A DNA stretch of 64,000 bases. Source: an uncultured Clostridia bacterium. GTDB lineage: Bacteria > Bacillota > Clostridia > TANB77 > CAG-508. Both the position numbers and the translations under genes were made by a program. The notes under the pieces are model-generated. The model was not told where the DNA came from and did no database searches. It saw only the letters and a program-made list of their open reading frames with translations. The stretch is taken from assembly GCA_904381285.1 (NCBI GenBank), contig CAJFII010000001.1:124001-188000 (forward strand), in the 5' to 3' direction. This document shows, piece by piece, positions 18,982-27,214 of this stretch (its first letter is position 1; the number at the start of each line of letters is the position of its first letter).

Positions 18982-19713
18982 ATGAAAGTTTTTGCAAAAT
19001 CAGATGTTGGAAAAGCAAGAGATATGAATGAAGATTTTTATTATATAGCTAATGATGAAGATTCTCTAAAATTGTATATATTAGCAGATGGTATGGGAGG
19101 CTACAATGGAGGAGAAATAGCAAGTAGACTTGCTACATCATCTGCAAAAAGTTATATAGAATCTAACTTTAATGAAATCGAGCATACTAAGGAAAATATA
19201 GCAGATTTAATAAAGAATGCAATTGAATATGCAAATATGGTAGTATATGAAAAATCAAAAGAAAGTGAAGAACTAGAAAATATGGGTACTACTCTGGAGG
19301 TATGCTTAATATATAATAATAAGGCTTTTATAGGACATATAGGAGATAGTAGAATATATAGGATTAGAAAGAATATAATTAGGAAACTTACACAAGATCA
19401 TAGTTATGTACAAGAATTAGTAAATGATGGTACAATAACAAAAGAAGAAGCAGTTCATCATCCTAAAAAGAATATGCTTATGAAAGCATTGGGATGTACG
19501 CCTTTTATTGAACCAGATATAACTATAAAAGGATTTTTAAAAGATGATATTATTGTTATATGTTCAGATGGATTAACTAACATGATTAATGAACAAGAAA
19601 TATATAATATTATTGTACAAGATGTAACTAATAGTAGTACAAACTTAGTGAATAGAGCAAATGAACTTGGTGGATATGATAATATTACGGTTTTAGTTAT
19701 ATATAACGATTAA
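18982..19713 (+). CDS. prpC: PP2C-family Ser/Thr protein phosphatase
   Basis: Mn2+-dependent phosphatase that opposes the kinase encoded next. 243 residues. Metal-binding motifs are DVGKARDMNEDFYY, ADGMGGYNGGEIAS, GHIGDSRIYRI, VICSDGLTNMI and GGYDNITVLV. The ATG at 18982 follows ATAGGAGGAG; the longer frame from 18937 overlaps rlmN and is rejected. Located 19 bp before prkC. Confidence 0.94.
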   Translation: MKVFAKSDVGKARDMNEDFYYIANDEDSLKLYILADGMGGYNGGEIASRLATSSAKSYIESNFNEIEHTKENIADLIKNAIEYANMVVYEKSKESEELENMGTTLEVCLIYNNKAFIGHIGDSRIYRIRKNIIRKLTQDHSYVQELVNDGTITKEEAVHHPKKNMLMKALGCTPFIEPDITIKGFLKDDIIVICSDGLTNMINEQEIYNIIVQDVTNSSTNLVNRANELGGYDNITVLVIYND

Positions 19714-19732
19714 AAATGAGGAGAGATAGATT

Positions 19733-21700
19733 ATGAATTTAGAAGGTAGAATAATAGCAAATAGATATGAATTAATAGAAAATATTGGAAATGGCGGAAT
19801 GGCAACAGTATATAAAGCAAAAGACCGTACATTAAATAGATTTGTAGCTGTAAAAATTTTAAGAGATGAATTTACTACAGATGAAGAATTTATAAAAAGA
19901 TTTAATTCAGAAGCACAAGCGGTTGCAAGCTTAACTAATCCTAATATTGTATCTGTATATGATGTAGGTCATGAGGGTAGTTTGTATTATATAGTTATGG
20001 AATTAGTACAAGGAAAAACATTAAAAGAGGTAATTCAAGAAGAAGGAAGATTATCTTGGAAGTGGTCTGTAAAAGTTGCAATACAAATTGCACAAGCATT
20101 AGAAACAGCACATAAAAACAATATAATTCATAGAGATATTAAACCACATAATATAATAATTACAGAAGATGGAGTAGCAAAGGTTACTGATTTTGGAATT
20201 GCAAAAGCAGTTTCTAATTCTACAATAACAGCATTTGGAACAACATTGGGATCAGTACATTATTTTTCACCAGAACATGCACGTGGTGGATTTACAGATG
20301 CAAAATCTGATTTATATTCACTAGGTGTTGTAATGTATGAGATGGTAACAGGTAAAGTGCCATTTGATGCAGATACACCAGTTTCAGTAGCATTAATGCA
20401 TATGCAAGATAAACCAGTAGAACCTATTAAACTAAATCCTAGTATACCAGTATCTGTAAACAAAATTATAATGAAGGCAATGCAAAAAGATACTAATTAT
20501 CGTTATCAAAGTGCTTCTGAAATGCTAAGAGACCTAAATCAAGCTTTAAAAAATCCAGATGGAGATTTTGTATTTATGAAAGATATAGAAAATGATTCCC
20601 CAACACAAAGAATACAAACTATGTCTAATGAAACAATTAATACTGAAAAAGAAAGCAACAATAAGAAGAAAGAAAAAGGATTAAAAGCTTTTATAAAAAA
20701 ACATAAGGCTCTATCTTTTACAATTGGAGGAATATTATTATTTGTTATAACAATTTTGGCAACATATTTAATATTACAATTAACATCAGTAAAAGATGTA
20801 CAAATTCCAAATTTAGTTGGAATGTCACAAGAAGAAGCAAAAAAAATGGCAGAAGATTCAAAACTAAAATATACAGAATTAGAGCCACAATATAGTCCAG
20901 ATGTACCAGCAGGTTATGTTATAAGCCAAGATCCTGCATATATAGATAACTTTAAAATAAAAGAAAAAACTGAAATTAAAGTAGTAATAAGTAAGGGGCA
21001 AGAGCTTACAATAGTTCCTAAAGTAGTAGGAATGGAAAAAGAAGAAGCAATATCAGCATTAGAAGAAGCAAATTTAGTTGCAGAAGTAGTAGAAGAAACA
21101 AGTAAAACAGTAGAGGAAGGCTATGTAGTTAGCCAAGAAACAAAAGAAAACACAGAAGTAAATGCGGGAGAAACAGTAAAAATACATGTAAGTATAGGAA
21201 CAGGAATTGAACAAGTAAGTATGCCATATGTAATAGGAAAAACAGAAGCAGACGCAAGAAAAGAAATAGAAGCTGCAAAATTAAAAGTAAAACAAGTAAT
21301 TTATGAAGAAGATAAAACTAAAGATGATGGAACTGTTCTAAAGCAAGATAAGGAACAAGGAACAACACTTGATGAAGGAACAGAAGTTACATTGACAGTT
21401 AATAAAATTCAACAAATAAAAACAGGTAAAGTAAGAATAAATTTAAAATCTATAACAGGTGGTTATAAAGAACCGGTAGGAAATACTACTACTTCTACAG
21501 AAGAAAGTAAAACTGTTGAAGTTGAAGTTAAAGTAGGAGAAGATAGTGTTTATAAAGGAGAAAAATCTAAGAATGATACATTTGATGTGGAAGTGAGTGG
21601 GATTGGAACAATAACAGTTAAAGTATATATAGACGGAGTGTTAGGAAACAGACAAAAACAATTCAATTTAAATTCAGAAACTCAAATTACTTTTGAATAA
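19733..21700 (+). CDS. prkC: PASTA-domain Ser/Thr protein kinase PrkC
   Basis: Membrane-spanning kinase that senses cell-wall fragments and regulates growth, division and spore germination. 655 residues. Cytosolic kinase domain at 10-270: GNGGMATVYKA, VAVKIL, HRDIKPHNIIITEDG, DFGIAKA, SPEHARGG. A basic linker precedes one transmembrane helix at about 325-350. Three PASTA repeats follow (start points about 355, 424 and 494: IPNLVGMSQEEA, VPKVVGMEKEEA, MPYVIGKTEADA), then a ~95-residue C-terminal beta domain. Operon with prpC upstream. Confidence 0.95.
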   Translation: MNLEGRIIANRYELIENIGNGGMATVYKAKDRTLNRFVAVKILRDEFTTDEEFIKRFNSEAQAVASLTNPNIVSVYDVGHEGSLYYIVMELVQGKTLKEVIQEEGRLSWKWSVKVAIQIAQALETAHKNNIIHRDIKPHNIIITEDGVAKVTDFGIAKAVSNSTITAFGTTLGSVHYFSPEHARGGFTDAKSDLYSLGVVMYEMVTGKVPFDADTPVSVALMHMQDKPVEPIKLNPSIPVSVNKIIMKAMQKDTNYRYQSASEMLRDLNQALKNPDGDFVFMKDIENDSPTQRIQTMSNETINTEKESNNKKKEKGLKAFIKKHKALSFTIGGILLFVITILATYLILQLTSVKDVQIPNLVGMSQEEAKKMAEDSKLKYTELEPQYSPDVPAGYVISQDPAYIDNFKIKEKTEIKVVISKGQELTIVPKVVGMEKEEAISALEEANLVAEVVEETSKTVEEGYVVSQETKENTEVNAGETVKIHVSIGTGIEQVSMPYVIGKTEADARKEIEAAKLKVKQVIYEEDKTKDDGTVLKQDKEQGTTLDEGTEVTLTVNKIQQIKTGKVRINLKSITGGYKEPVGNTTTSTEESKTVEVEVKVGEDSVYKGEKSKNDTFDVEVSGIGTITVKVYIDGVLGNRQKQFNLNSETQITFE

Positions 21701-21723
21701 TAAATATAACAACTATTAAATAA

Positions 21724-21833
21724 AAGCGGTTTTCTCTTCCAATCAAAAAGAGACTTACTAAGTGGTTTTACTCTTCCACTAAAAAAGAGATTTATAAAGC
21801 GGTTTTACTCTTCCATTAAAAAAGAGGTTTAAA
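21724..21833 (+). repeat. Three tandem ~37-bp repeats containing CTCTT/AAGAG hairpins
   Basis: Units at 21724-21759, 21760-21796 and 21797-21833 share AAG(C/T)GGTTTTactcttcca followed by AAAAAGAG and TTTA. In each unit CTCTT can pair with AAGAG. They lie in the 3' untranslated region after prkC, before its terminator. No ORF. Confidence 0.8.
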
Positions 21834-21834
21834 A

Positions 21835-21885
21835 GATGTGGATGATAGAAGATAAAGTTCTTCTACTATCCGCATCTATTTTTTG
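21835..21885 (+). terminator. Terminator of the rlmN-prpC-prkC operon
   Basis: 17-nt arms GATGTGGATGATAGAAG (21835-21851) and CTTCTACTATCCGCATC (21860-21876) pair with a few G-T or mismatched positions and run into TATTTTTTGG. Confidence 0.85.
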
Positions 21886-21999
21886 GAGATATAATATGAG
21901 ATGGTATATAATAAAAAACTTATAAAATGAAAATTATATATTTGTACAAATTAAAAAATAATGATACAATAGGAATATAGTAAATTTATAGGAGGAATT

Positions 22000-22884
22000 A
22001 TGCAAAAAGGGCTTATAGTGAGCAATGTATCAAATACATATTTTGTAGAAACACAAAATGAATTATATGAGGCTATCGCAAGAGGTAAATTTAAAATTGA
22101 TGAAATTGTGCCAGTTGTAGGAGATAGAGTAAATTTAGAAATTATAGATAAAGAAAATAAAAAAGCTGTAATTAGTGAAATTCTAGAAAGGAACAATTAT
22201 ATAAAAAGACCTAAAATTGCAAATTTAGATAAACTTATATTTGTGGTATCAGCCAAGAATCCAAAACCAGATTTACTTTTATTAGATAAACAATTAGCTT
22301 TTGCTGAATTTATGGAGATAGATGCAGTTATAGTTATTAACAAAATAGATTTGGAAAAAGAAGAAAAGATAAAACAAATAGAAAAAATGTATAAAAACAT
22401 AGGATATAAAGTTATAATTACAAATGCAAAAGAAAAATATGGAGTAGAAGAAGTAAAAGAAATTTTAAAAGGACATATTAGTGCTTTTTCTGGAAATTCT
22501 GGTGTTGGAAAATCCACATTATTAAATGCAATTTTTGAAAAAGATTTAACAAAAGAAGGAATGATAAGTATAAAGAATAAAAAAGGAAAAAATACAACAA
22601 CTCAAGTAAAATTATATAAAATAGACGATGACTCTTACATAGCAGATACGCCAGGTTTTTCTACTTTTGATATATATGAAATAGAGAGCAAAGATTTATA
22701 TAAATATTTCAAAGAATTTAAAGAACTTGAAAAAGAATGTAAATACGTTGGATGTACACATATAAAAGAGGAAGAATGTGGAATAAAAAAAGCATTAGAA
22801 AAAGGAAAAATAGAAAATTCAAGATATGAAAATTATATAAAAATATATAATGATTTAAAAGATAAGGAGGAACACAAATGGTAG
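22000..22884 (+). CDS. rsgA: Ribosome small-subunit-dependent GTPase RsgA
   Basis: Circularly permuted GTPase for late 30S maturation. 294 residues. OB-fold N-terminus (VGDRVNLEII), then G4 VINKIDL before G1 SGNSGVGKSTLLN and G3 DTPGFSTF. The C-terminal zinc site is CKYVGCTHIKEEECGIKKAL. AGGAGG precedes the ATG. Its last codons overlap the start of rpe. Confidence 0.95.
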   Translation: MQKGLIVSNVSNTYFVETQNELYEAIARGKFKIDEIVPVVGDRVNLEIIDKENKKAVISEILERNNYIKRPKIANLDKLIFVVSAKNPKPDLLLLDKQLAFAEFMEIDAVIVINKIDLEKEEKIKQIEKMYKNIGYKVIITNAKEKYGVEEVKEILKGHISAFSGNSGVGKSTLLNAIFEKDLTKEGMISIKNKKGKNTTTQVKLYKIDDDSYIADTPGFSTFDIYEIESKDLYKYFKEFKELEKECKYVGCTHIKEEECGIKKALEKGKIENSRYENYIKIYNDLKDKEEHKW

Positions 22885-23540
22885 AAATATCTACATCAAT
22901 ATTATCAGTAAAAGAAGCAGAAAGTATTAAAAAATTTTATGATTTGGAAGTAGCACATACAGATTATTTTCATATAGATGTAATGGATGGAAAATTTGTA
23001 GCTAATAATACTAGTCAATTAATGAAGGAGTATGTAAATCAAATAAAACAAATATCTAACATACCTCTTGATGTACATTTAATGGTAACAAATGTAAGAG
23101 AATATTTAGAGGAGTATATACCTGTAAACCCAAATATTATAACATTTCATTATGAAGCGGTAAAAAATAGTGAAGAAATAATGAGTTTAATAAATTACAT
23201 AAAAGAAAATAATATAAAAGTTGGGTTATCAGTTAAACCAGATACAAAAATAGAAGAGATATACGAATTTTTACCATATATCCACATGGTACTTGTAATG
23301 ACAGTGGAACCGGGTAAAGGCGGACAGAAGTTAATAGAAGAGACATTGAATAAAATAAAACAATTAAAACAATACATACAAAAAAACAATATTGAATTAG
23401 ATATTGAAGCAGATGGCGGAATTAATTTAGAAACTATTAAAAAAGTAAAAGAAGCGGGAATAGATATAGCAGTTGTTGGAAGTGGAATTATAAATACAGA
23501 AAATTATAAAGAAACAATAAAACAATTAAAAAATATTTAA
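22878..23540 (+). CDS. rpe: Ribulose-phosphate 3-epimerase
   Basis: Pentose-phosphate pathway enzyme, a TIM barrel of 220 residues. Motifs: HIDVMDGKFVANNT, PLDVHLMVTN, ITFHYEA, MTVEPGKGGQKLIEETL and DIEADGGINLETI. ATG overlaps the rsgA stop by 7 bp, so translation is coupled. The rsgA-rpe pairing is standard in Firmicutes. Confidence 0.95.
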   Translation: MVEISTSILSVKEAESIKKFYDLEVAHTDYFHIDVMDGKFVANNTSQLMKEYVNQIKQISNIPLDVHLMVTNVREYLEEYIPVNPNIITFHYEAVKNSEEIMSLINYIKENNIKVGLSVKPDTKIEEIYEFLPYIHMVLVMTVEPGKGGQKLIEETLNKIKQLKQYIQKNNIELDIEADGGINLETIKKVKEAGIDIAVVGSGIINTENYKETIKQLKNI

Positions 23541-23543
23541 AAA

Positions 23544-23574
23544 TTAAGGGATTACAATGTGTGTAATCCCTTAA
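23544..23574. terminator. Bidirectional terminator between rpe and the bactofilin-like gene
   Basis: Perfect 13-bp stem TTAAGGGATTACA/TGTAATCCCTTAA (23544-23556, 23562-23574) between convergent genes. Confidence 0.88.
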
Positions 23575-23590
23575 ATAAACTCTATTAATA

Positions 23591-24778
23591 TTATTCTTTT
23601 ACAACAGTTTCATCTTTTTTATTTTTAGTAAATAAATATAAAAGTGTGACACCAAATCCAAATAAAGAAACTATTATAGAAACAACAAATCCAACATAAG
23701 GTATTTGCTCTAAAGCCCAAAGAATTAGTGTAACAAGAATTAGTGTAAGAGCTGTTGAATACTTATTATTAAATTTGAATTTTTCTTTTGCTTTATTAGT
23801 AATACATATTGCTGTTACAGCAAAAGCTATTGATAGCATTAGCATAAATAATACAAATATAGCAAATCCAAGTGGGATAGCAATAACACTAAATAATAAA
23901 CAAATACTTACTACAATAGCTACAACAAAAGAAATAATACCAACGCCTAGAGCCATTGCAGATTTCTTTCCAATAAAGCTTGAAGATTTTTCTACAAATT
24001 TAGGTGCTAACCAAAGAGCTAATAAAAATACAGCGACAGTATATAATAATACTTTAAGGAAATCTACTATATAATCTAGTATTATGTCTTGTACGGATTT
24101 TTCACCAAAAGTATCTTCATATTTTGAATATTTGATTTCACCTTGTACTAAATTATTTGATAAAGTTAGTTCATTTGAAGAAGTATAAGTTAAATTTCCA
24201 TAAACAATAGCTGCTGAGCCTTCGGTATTTACAAAGTTAAAGTCCTTTGCTGACACAAATGCATTTCTACCTGCACCACCATTAAAATTAAATGAATCAG
24301 CAACTACATATAAATCTCTAAGCATAAAAGAATCATATGACATATCTACTTTATTAGCAACAGCATATAAATCATTGGCTGCACCATTTAAATATAGTTC
24401 ATTTGCACAAACATATATTGATTGCATAATGTAAGAATCTTTACTAAAAGTTACTTTATCGGCTATTACAAATAAAGAACCATTTACTTTCCCTGTAATT
24501 TCTACATTTTGTCCCATAATGTAAACATTTCCATCAACTAATTGATTCATGACAACATTATCATTAAATAAGTATAAATTATCATTATAAATTTGAGGTT
24601 CTGTATTTTCAGTAGTAGTAATATCTTGCTCACCATTAGTTTCTACTGTATTTGTTTCAGAAACAGTATTCTGTGAAATTGGAGCAACAGTATTGTCTGA
24701 TGTTGCAAAACTAAAAGTTGAGATAAGTAATATAATAGTTACTATTAATAAAAAAAGTTTTGTTTTGTTTTTTAACAT
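23591..24778 (-). CDS. Bactofilin-like polymer-forming membrane protein
   Basis: 395 residues. A signal-peptide-like helix (LFLLIVTIILLISTFSFA) is followed by a Thr/Asn/Glu-rich linker, then a region of short beta repeats (GNVYIMGQNVEITGKVNGSL, ADKVTFSKDSYI) typical of the bactofilin-type beta-helix, residues ~75-215. About five transmembrane helices follow (from ~235) and a charged tail. Such proteins likely display a beta-helix outside the membrane; role unknown. AGGAGG precedes the ATG on the minus strand. Confidence 0.7.
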   Translation of the reverse strand: MLKNKTKLFLLIVTIILLISTFSFATSDNTVAPISQNTVSETNTVETNGEQDITTTENTEPQIYNDNLYLFNDNVVMNQLVDGNVYIMGQNVEITGKVNGSLFVIADKVTFSKDSYIMQSIYVCANELYLNGAANDLYAVANKVDMSYDSFMLRDLYVVADSFNFNGGAGRNAFVSAKDFNFVNTEGSAAIVYGNLTYTSSNELTLSNNLVQGEIKYSKYEDTFGEKSVQDIILDYIVDFLKVLLYTVAVFLLALWLAPKFVEKSSSFIGKKSAMALGVGIISFVVAIVVSICLLFSVIAIPLGFAIFVLFMLMLSIAFAVTAICITNKAKEKFKFNNKYSTALTLILVTLILWALEQIPYVGFVVSIIVSLFGFGVTLLYLFTKNKKDETVVKE

Positions 24779-24860
24779 AAAAAATTCCTCCTACGTATAA
24801 TAATTTTACATTTTAAATATATAACTTAATAATATATTTGTCAACAAAATTCTTGAACTT
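24779..24860. other. A+T-rich intergenic start region of the bactofilin-like gene
   Basis: The gap 24779-25097 (319 bp) holds the minus-strand leader of the bactofilin-like gene, one palindrome (24861-24889) and the promoter of the second pilin-like gene. I see no coding frame in it. Confidence 0.5.
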
Positions 24861-24889
24861 TGAACTTTAGGGACGTTCCTTAAAGTTCA
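24861..24889. repeat. TGAACTTTA/GTTCC palindrome, copy 2 (short form)
   Basis: TGAACTTTAGGGA pairs with TTCCTTAAAGTTCA (one G-T pair, 3-nt loop). Same family as 7278-7351, with GGGACGTTCC in the centre. It lies upstream of the second pilin-like gene, in opposite orientation to the copy downstream of it. Confidence 0.8.
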
Positions 24890-24923
24890 CACAAGTTATG
24901 AGAGATGCAAATACTTATAAAAT

Positions 24924-24984
24924 ATTACAAATAGATTACAAAAGAGAGAATCTATTGACAAAGTAATATTTGTAATTATAAAAT
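24924..24984 (+). promoter_or_regulatory. Promoter and direct-repeat box of the second pilin-like gene
   Basis: TTGACA at 24955-24960, 18-nt spacer, TAAAAT at 24979-24984. ATTACAAA repeats at 24924-24931 and 24935-24942 are 11 bp apart, as at 12777-12795. The segment TTGTAATTATAAAATAAGA is shared by both promoters. Confidence 0.75.
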
Positions 24985-25097
24985 AAGAACATAAGAATGT
25001 AGAACAATTTCGAGAAGCAAAGTTTTAATTTCTGAAAAATGGGAATACTAAAGTAAATAATTAAAATTTAAGAAGAAAATAGGAGGAAAACAAAAGA

Positions 25098-26111
25098 ATG
25101 AAAAAAATATTAGAACAAGAAAATAAATATACAAAAAGCATAAAATTAGAAACAAATAAAGCAATAACACTAATAGCCTTAATAATTACAATCATAGTGT
25201 TACTAATACTAGCAGGAGTAACAATAAACCTAACATTAGGAGAAAATGGAATATTTAAAACAGCAGAAATGGCAGGAAAAAATTACACACAAGCACAAGA
25301 GCAAGAACTAGCTGGACTTGCGAATTTTGAAAACACAATAAATAATATAATAGCGGGAACAGGAAATAGTGATACAGATACACCAGAAGTAACAGGACAA
25401 TTTTTAAAAGAAGTAGCCAAACCAGGAGATTATGTGAAATATGATACAGGAATAAGTACAGTAGGAGAAGAGGGAGTAGTAATATTTAGAATATTATATA
25501 ATAATATTGAACATGGTTTACAGATTATATCTGATGAAAATATAGAAAAATTAAGTTTGGGAGGAGATGACTGGGCAACAGCAAGAGATAGTTACAATAA
25601 TGCAATAGCTACATTAAATCAAAGAGCAGAATATTATGCAACAAGTAGTCCATATGCATTAGACGGAAGATGTGTAGGAAGTGTGCCAACAGTAGGAGCA
25701 GATGGAAAATTTGATGCAAAAAATACAGAAAATGTAGGACCAGTAAAATCACAATTTATATCTTCATCATCGGTGGAAGGAATAGGTAATATGAAAGATA
25801 CGGATCAAAATTATGTGACAGATTCTAATACTATAGAAAACTTAGAAAAAGCTGGAATATTTGAAGAGGTAAATGGATATTGGTTGGCTTCTCGTTATGT
25901 TGATTCAAATGATGCATATTGTTCTTTTATTGTACGTTTCATAGATAAAGTTATTGGAGACATACGTAATTTCCCTTTATGTCATGTGTTGACGTCTGGT
26001 TCTGGAAGTTTGCATTCTCAAGGCCTTCGTCCATGTATTTCTCTAAATCCTGATGTAAAGATAGTTGGCGGCGATGGAAGCGAAGGAACTCCATTTGAAC
26101 TTAGCTTATAA
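25098..26111 (+). CDS. Pilin-like surface protein with lectin-like tip (paralogue without Ig domain)
   Basis: 337 residues. The prepilin-like helix ITLIALIITIIVLLILAGVT and the following TLGENGIFKTAEMAGKNYTQ are nearly identical to the protein encoded at 12938, as is the central part (KPGDYVKYDTGI, AEYYATSSPYALDGRCVGS). No Big_2 domain. The tip (YWLASR ... GLRPCISL) is aligned but heavily diverged, and the ~45 residues before it (VGPVKSQFISSSSVEG) differ entirely. Probably surface-exposed. Flanked by two members of the palindrome family. Confidence 0.75.
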   Translation: MKKILEQENKYTKSIKLETNKAITLIALIITIIVLLILAGVTINLTLGENGIFKTAEMAGKNYTQAQEQELAGLANFENTINNIIAGTGNSDTDTPEVTGQFLKEVAKPGDYVKYDTGISTVGEEGVVIFRILYNNIEHGLQIISDENIEKLSLGGDDWATARDSYNNAIATLNQRAEYYATSSPYALDGRCVGSVPTVGADGKFDAKNTENVGPVKSQFISSSSVEGIGNMKDTDQNYVTDSNTIENLEKAGIFEEVNGYWLASRYVDSNDAYCSFIVRFIDKVIGDIRNFPLCHVLTSGSGSLHSQGLRPCISLNPDVKIVGGDGSEGTPFELSL

Positions 26112-26112
26112 A

Positions 26113-26153
26113 AAGAACTGAACTTTAAGGAACGTCCCTAAAGTTCAGTTCTT
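26113..26153. repeat. TGAACTTTAAGG palindrome, copy 3
   Basis: Arms 26113-26127 and 26139-26153 (AAGAACTGAACTTTA and its complement) form a perfect 15-bp stem closed by AGGAACGTCCC. It follows the pilin-like gene by 1 bp and may terminate it; it also encodes the end of the minus-strand DUF1540 gene. Confidence 0.85.
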
Positions 26154-26274
26154 TCTTTTGCACAAAATAAGCACAATTAGATGCTGGAGTTACTGGTTTT
26201 GTAGCAATATTTTCAAAACAGCATTTGCCATCCTTTTGATAAACACAATCAGCTAAACAGTTTATGTTTGTCAA
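26125..26274 (-). CDS. Small cysteine-rich DUF1540-like protein (49 aa)
   Basis: Too short for common ORF cut-offs. Starts with TTG at 26274 after AGAGGTG at good distance (an in-frame GTG at 26283 overlaps that site). The sequence TNINCLADCVYQKDGKCC ... NCAYF has the Cys spacing of DUF1540 proteins, small metal-binding-like proteins common in Clostridia. The last residues (ELNFRDVP) and the stop are encoded within the palindrome 26113-26153, so the repeat seems to have replaced the native 3' end. Confidence 0.7.
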   Translation of the reverse strand: MTNINCLADCVYQKDGKCCFENIATKPVTPASNCAYFVQKKELNFRDVP

Positions 26275-26331
26275 AACAATCACCTCTAAAGCCTAGTATT
26301 AGTTTAGTTTATTTTTTTATACATTTATTTA

Positions 26332-26982
26332 TTATTTTTTTTTCATAAATTTATTAGCACTATTACAAAACGATTTTACTGGGCATGTTTCACATTTTGG
26401 CTTTCTTGCATCACATGTATTTCTTCCGTGCCATACAAATAAATGATTTATGTCTTTTAAATATTCTTTTGGAAAAAGTTTTATTAAATCTTGTTCTATT
26501 TTTTCTGGAGTATCACTAGTAGATAGACCAATTCTATTAGAAATTCTTTTAGCGTGAGTATCTACAGCAATTCCTTCTGCAATTCCAAATACTTCAAGCA
26601 GAATAACATTTGCGCTTTTTCTACCAACACCAGGAAGACTTGTAAGTTCTTCCATTGTATGAGGTACAACTCCATTAAAATCTTTAACTATTTTTTGAGC
26701 ACAAGCTTTTATATTTTTCGCTTTATTTTTATAAAAACCACATGGATGTATTAAATCTTCTAATTCATTAATATCAATATTGGCAAAATCTTCTGGAGTG
26801 GAATACTTTGCAAATATTGCAGGTGTAGTTTTGTTTACTCTTTCATCTGTGCATTGTGCAGATAACATAACGGAAACTACCAATTCAAATGGAGTAGAGA
26901 AATTTAAACTACATGTGGCATCTGGATATGCTTTTTTTAATGTTTCTACTAATTCTATTAATTCTTTTTTATCTAATTTCAT
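26332..26982 (-). CDS. nth: Endonuclease III
   Basis: DNA glycosylase/AP lyase of base-excision repair. 216 residues. HhH motif with catalytic Lys in LTSLPGVGRKSANVILLE, catalytic Asp in AVDTHAKRISNRIG, and the 4Fe-4S site CDARKPKCETCPVKSFC. The ATG at 26982 is preceded by AAAGGTG; a longer frame to 27126 runs into the divergent gene and has no site. Confidence 0.95.
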   Translation of the reverse strand: MKLDKKELIELVETLKKAYPDATCSLNFSTPFELVVSVMLSAQCTDERVNKTTPAIFAKYSTPEDFANIDINELEDLIHPCGFYKNKAKNIKACAQKIVKDFNGVVPHTMEELTSLPGVGRKSANVILLEVFGIAEGIAVDTHAKRISNRIGLSTSDTPEKIEQDLIKLFPKEYLKDINHLFVWHGRNTCDARKPKCETCPVKSFCNSANKFMKKK

Positions 26983-27040
26983 TTTATCACCTTTTTTCAA
27001 TATTTTAATATAATATATTAAGGATTGGAGGTAAGGTATT

Positions 27041-27190
27041 ATGTTTGGAATACTTAAAAAAACGTGTGGAGTATGTTTTATAGGATTAGGCCTAGGTATA
27101 CTTCTTGTTTTATTACTTCCAGTCACTGGTTGGCTATTCTTAATTGGAGTAGCAATCTTAATATTAGGTTTAGTTTGGCTTTCATGTTAA
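27041..27190 (+). CDS. Small Cys-containing membrane protein (49 aa)
   Basis: Starts at ATG after GGAGGTAAGGTATT. Residues: MFGILKKTCGVCFIGL, then two hydrophobic stretches separated by PVTGW, ending SC. Two short helices with CxxC at the N-terminus. I do not recognise the family. It lies just upstream of spoVM and could share its transcript. Confidence 0.65.
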   Translation: MFGILKKTCGVCFIGLGLGILLVLLLPVTGWLFLIGVAILILGLVWLSC

Positions 27191-27214
27191 AATATAAAAA
27201 GGAGAGTGTTATGC

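Noticed and set aside
21724-21833. Short CRISPR array
   Set aside because: The units are contiguous without unique spacers, and there are no cas genes.
12938-26111. A complete diversity-generating retroelement
   Set aside because: No reverse transcriptase or template repeat is in the window; only the target-like proteins are present.
26332-27126. Longer nth reading frame starting at 27126
   Set aside because: The extension overlaps the divergent 27041 gene, lacks a ribosome-binding site and has no family similarity.
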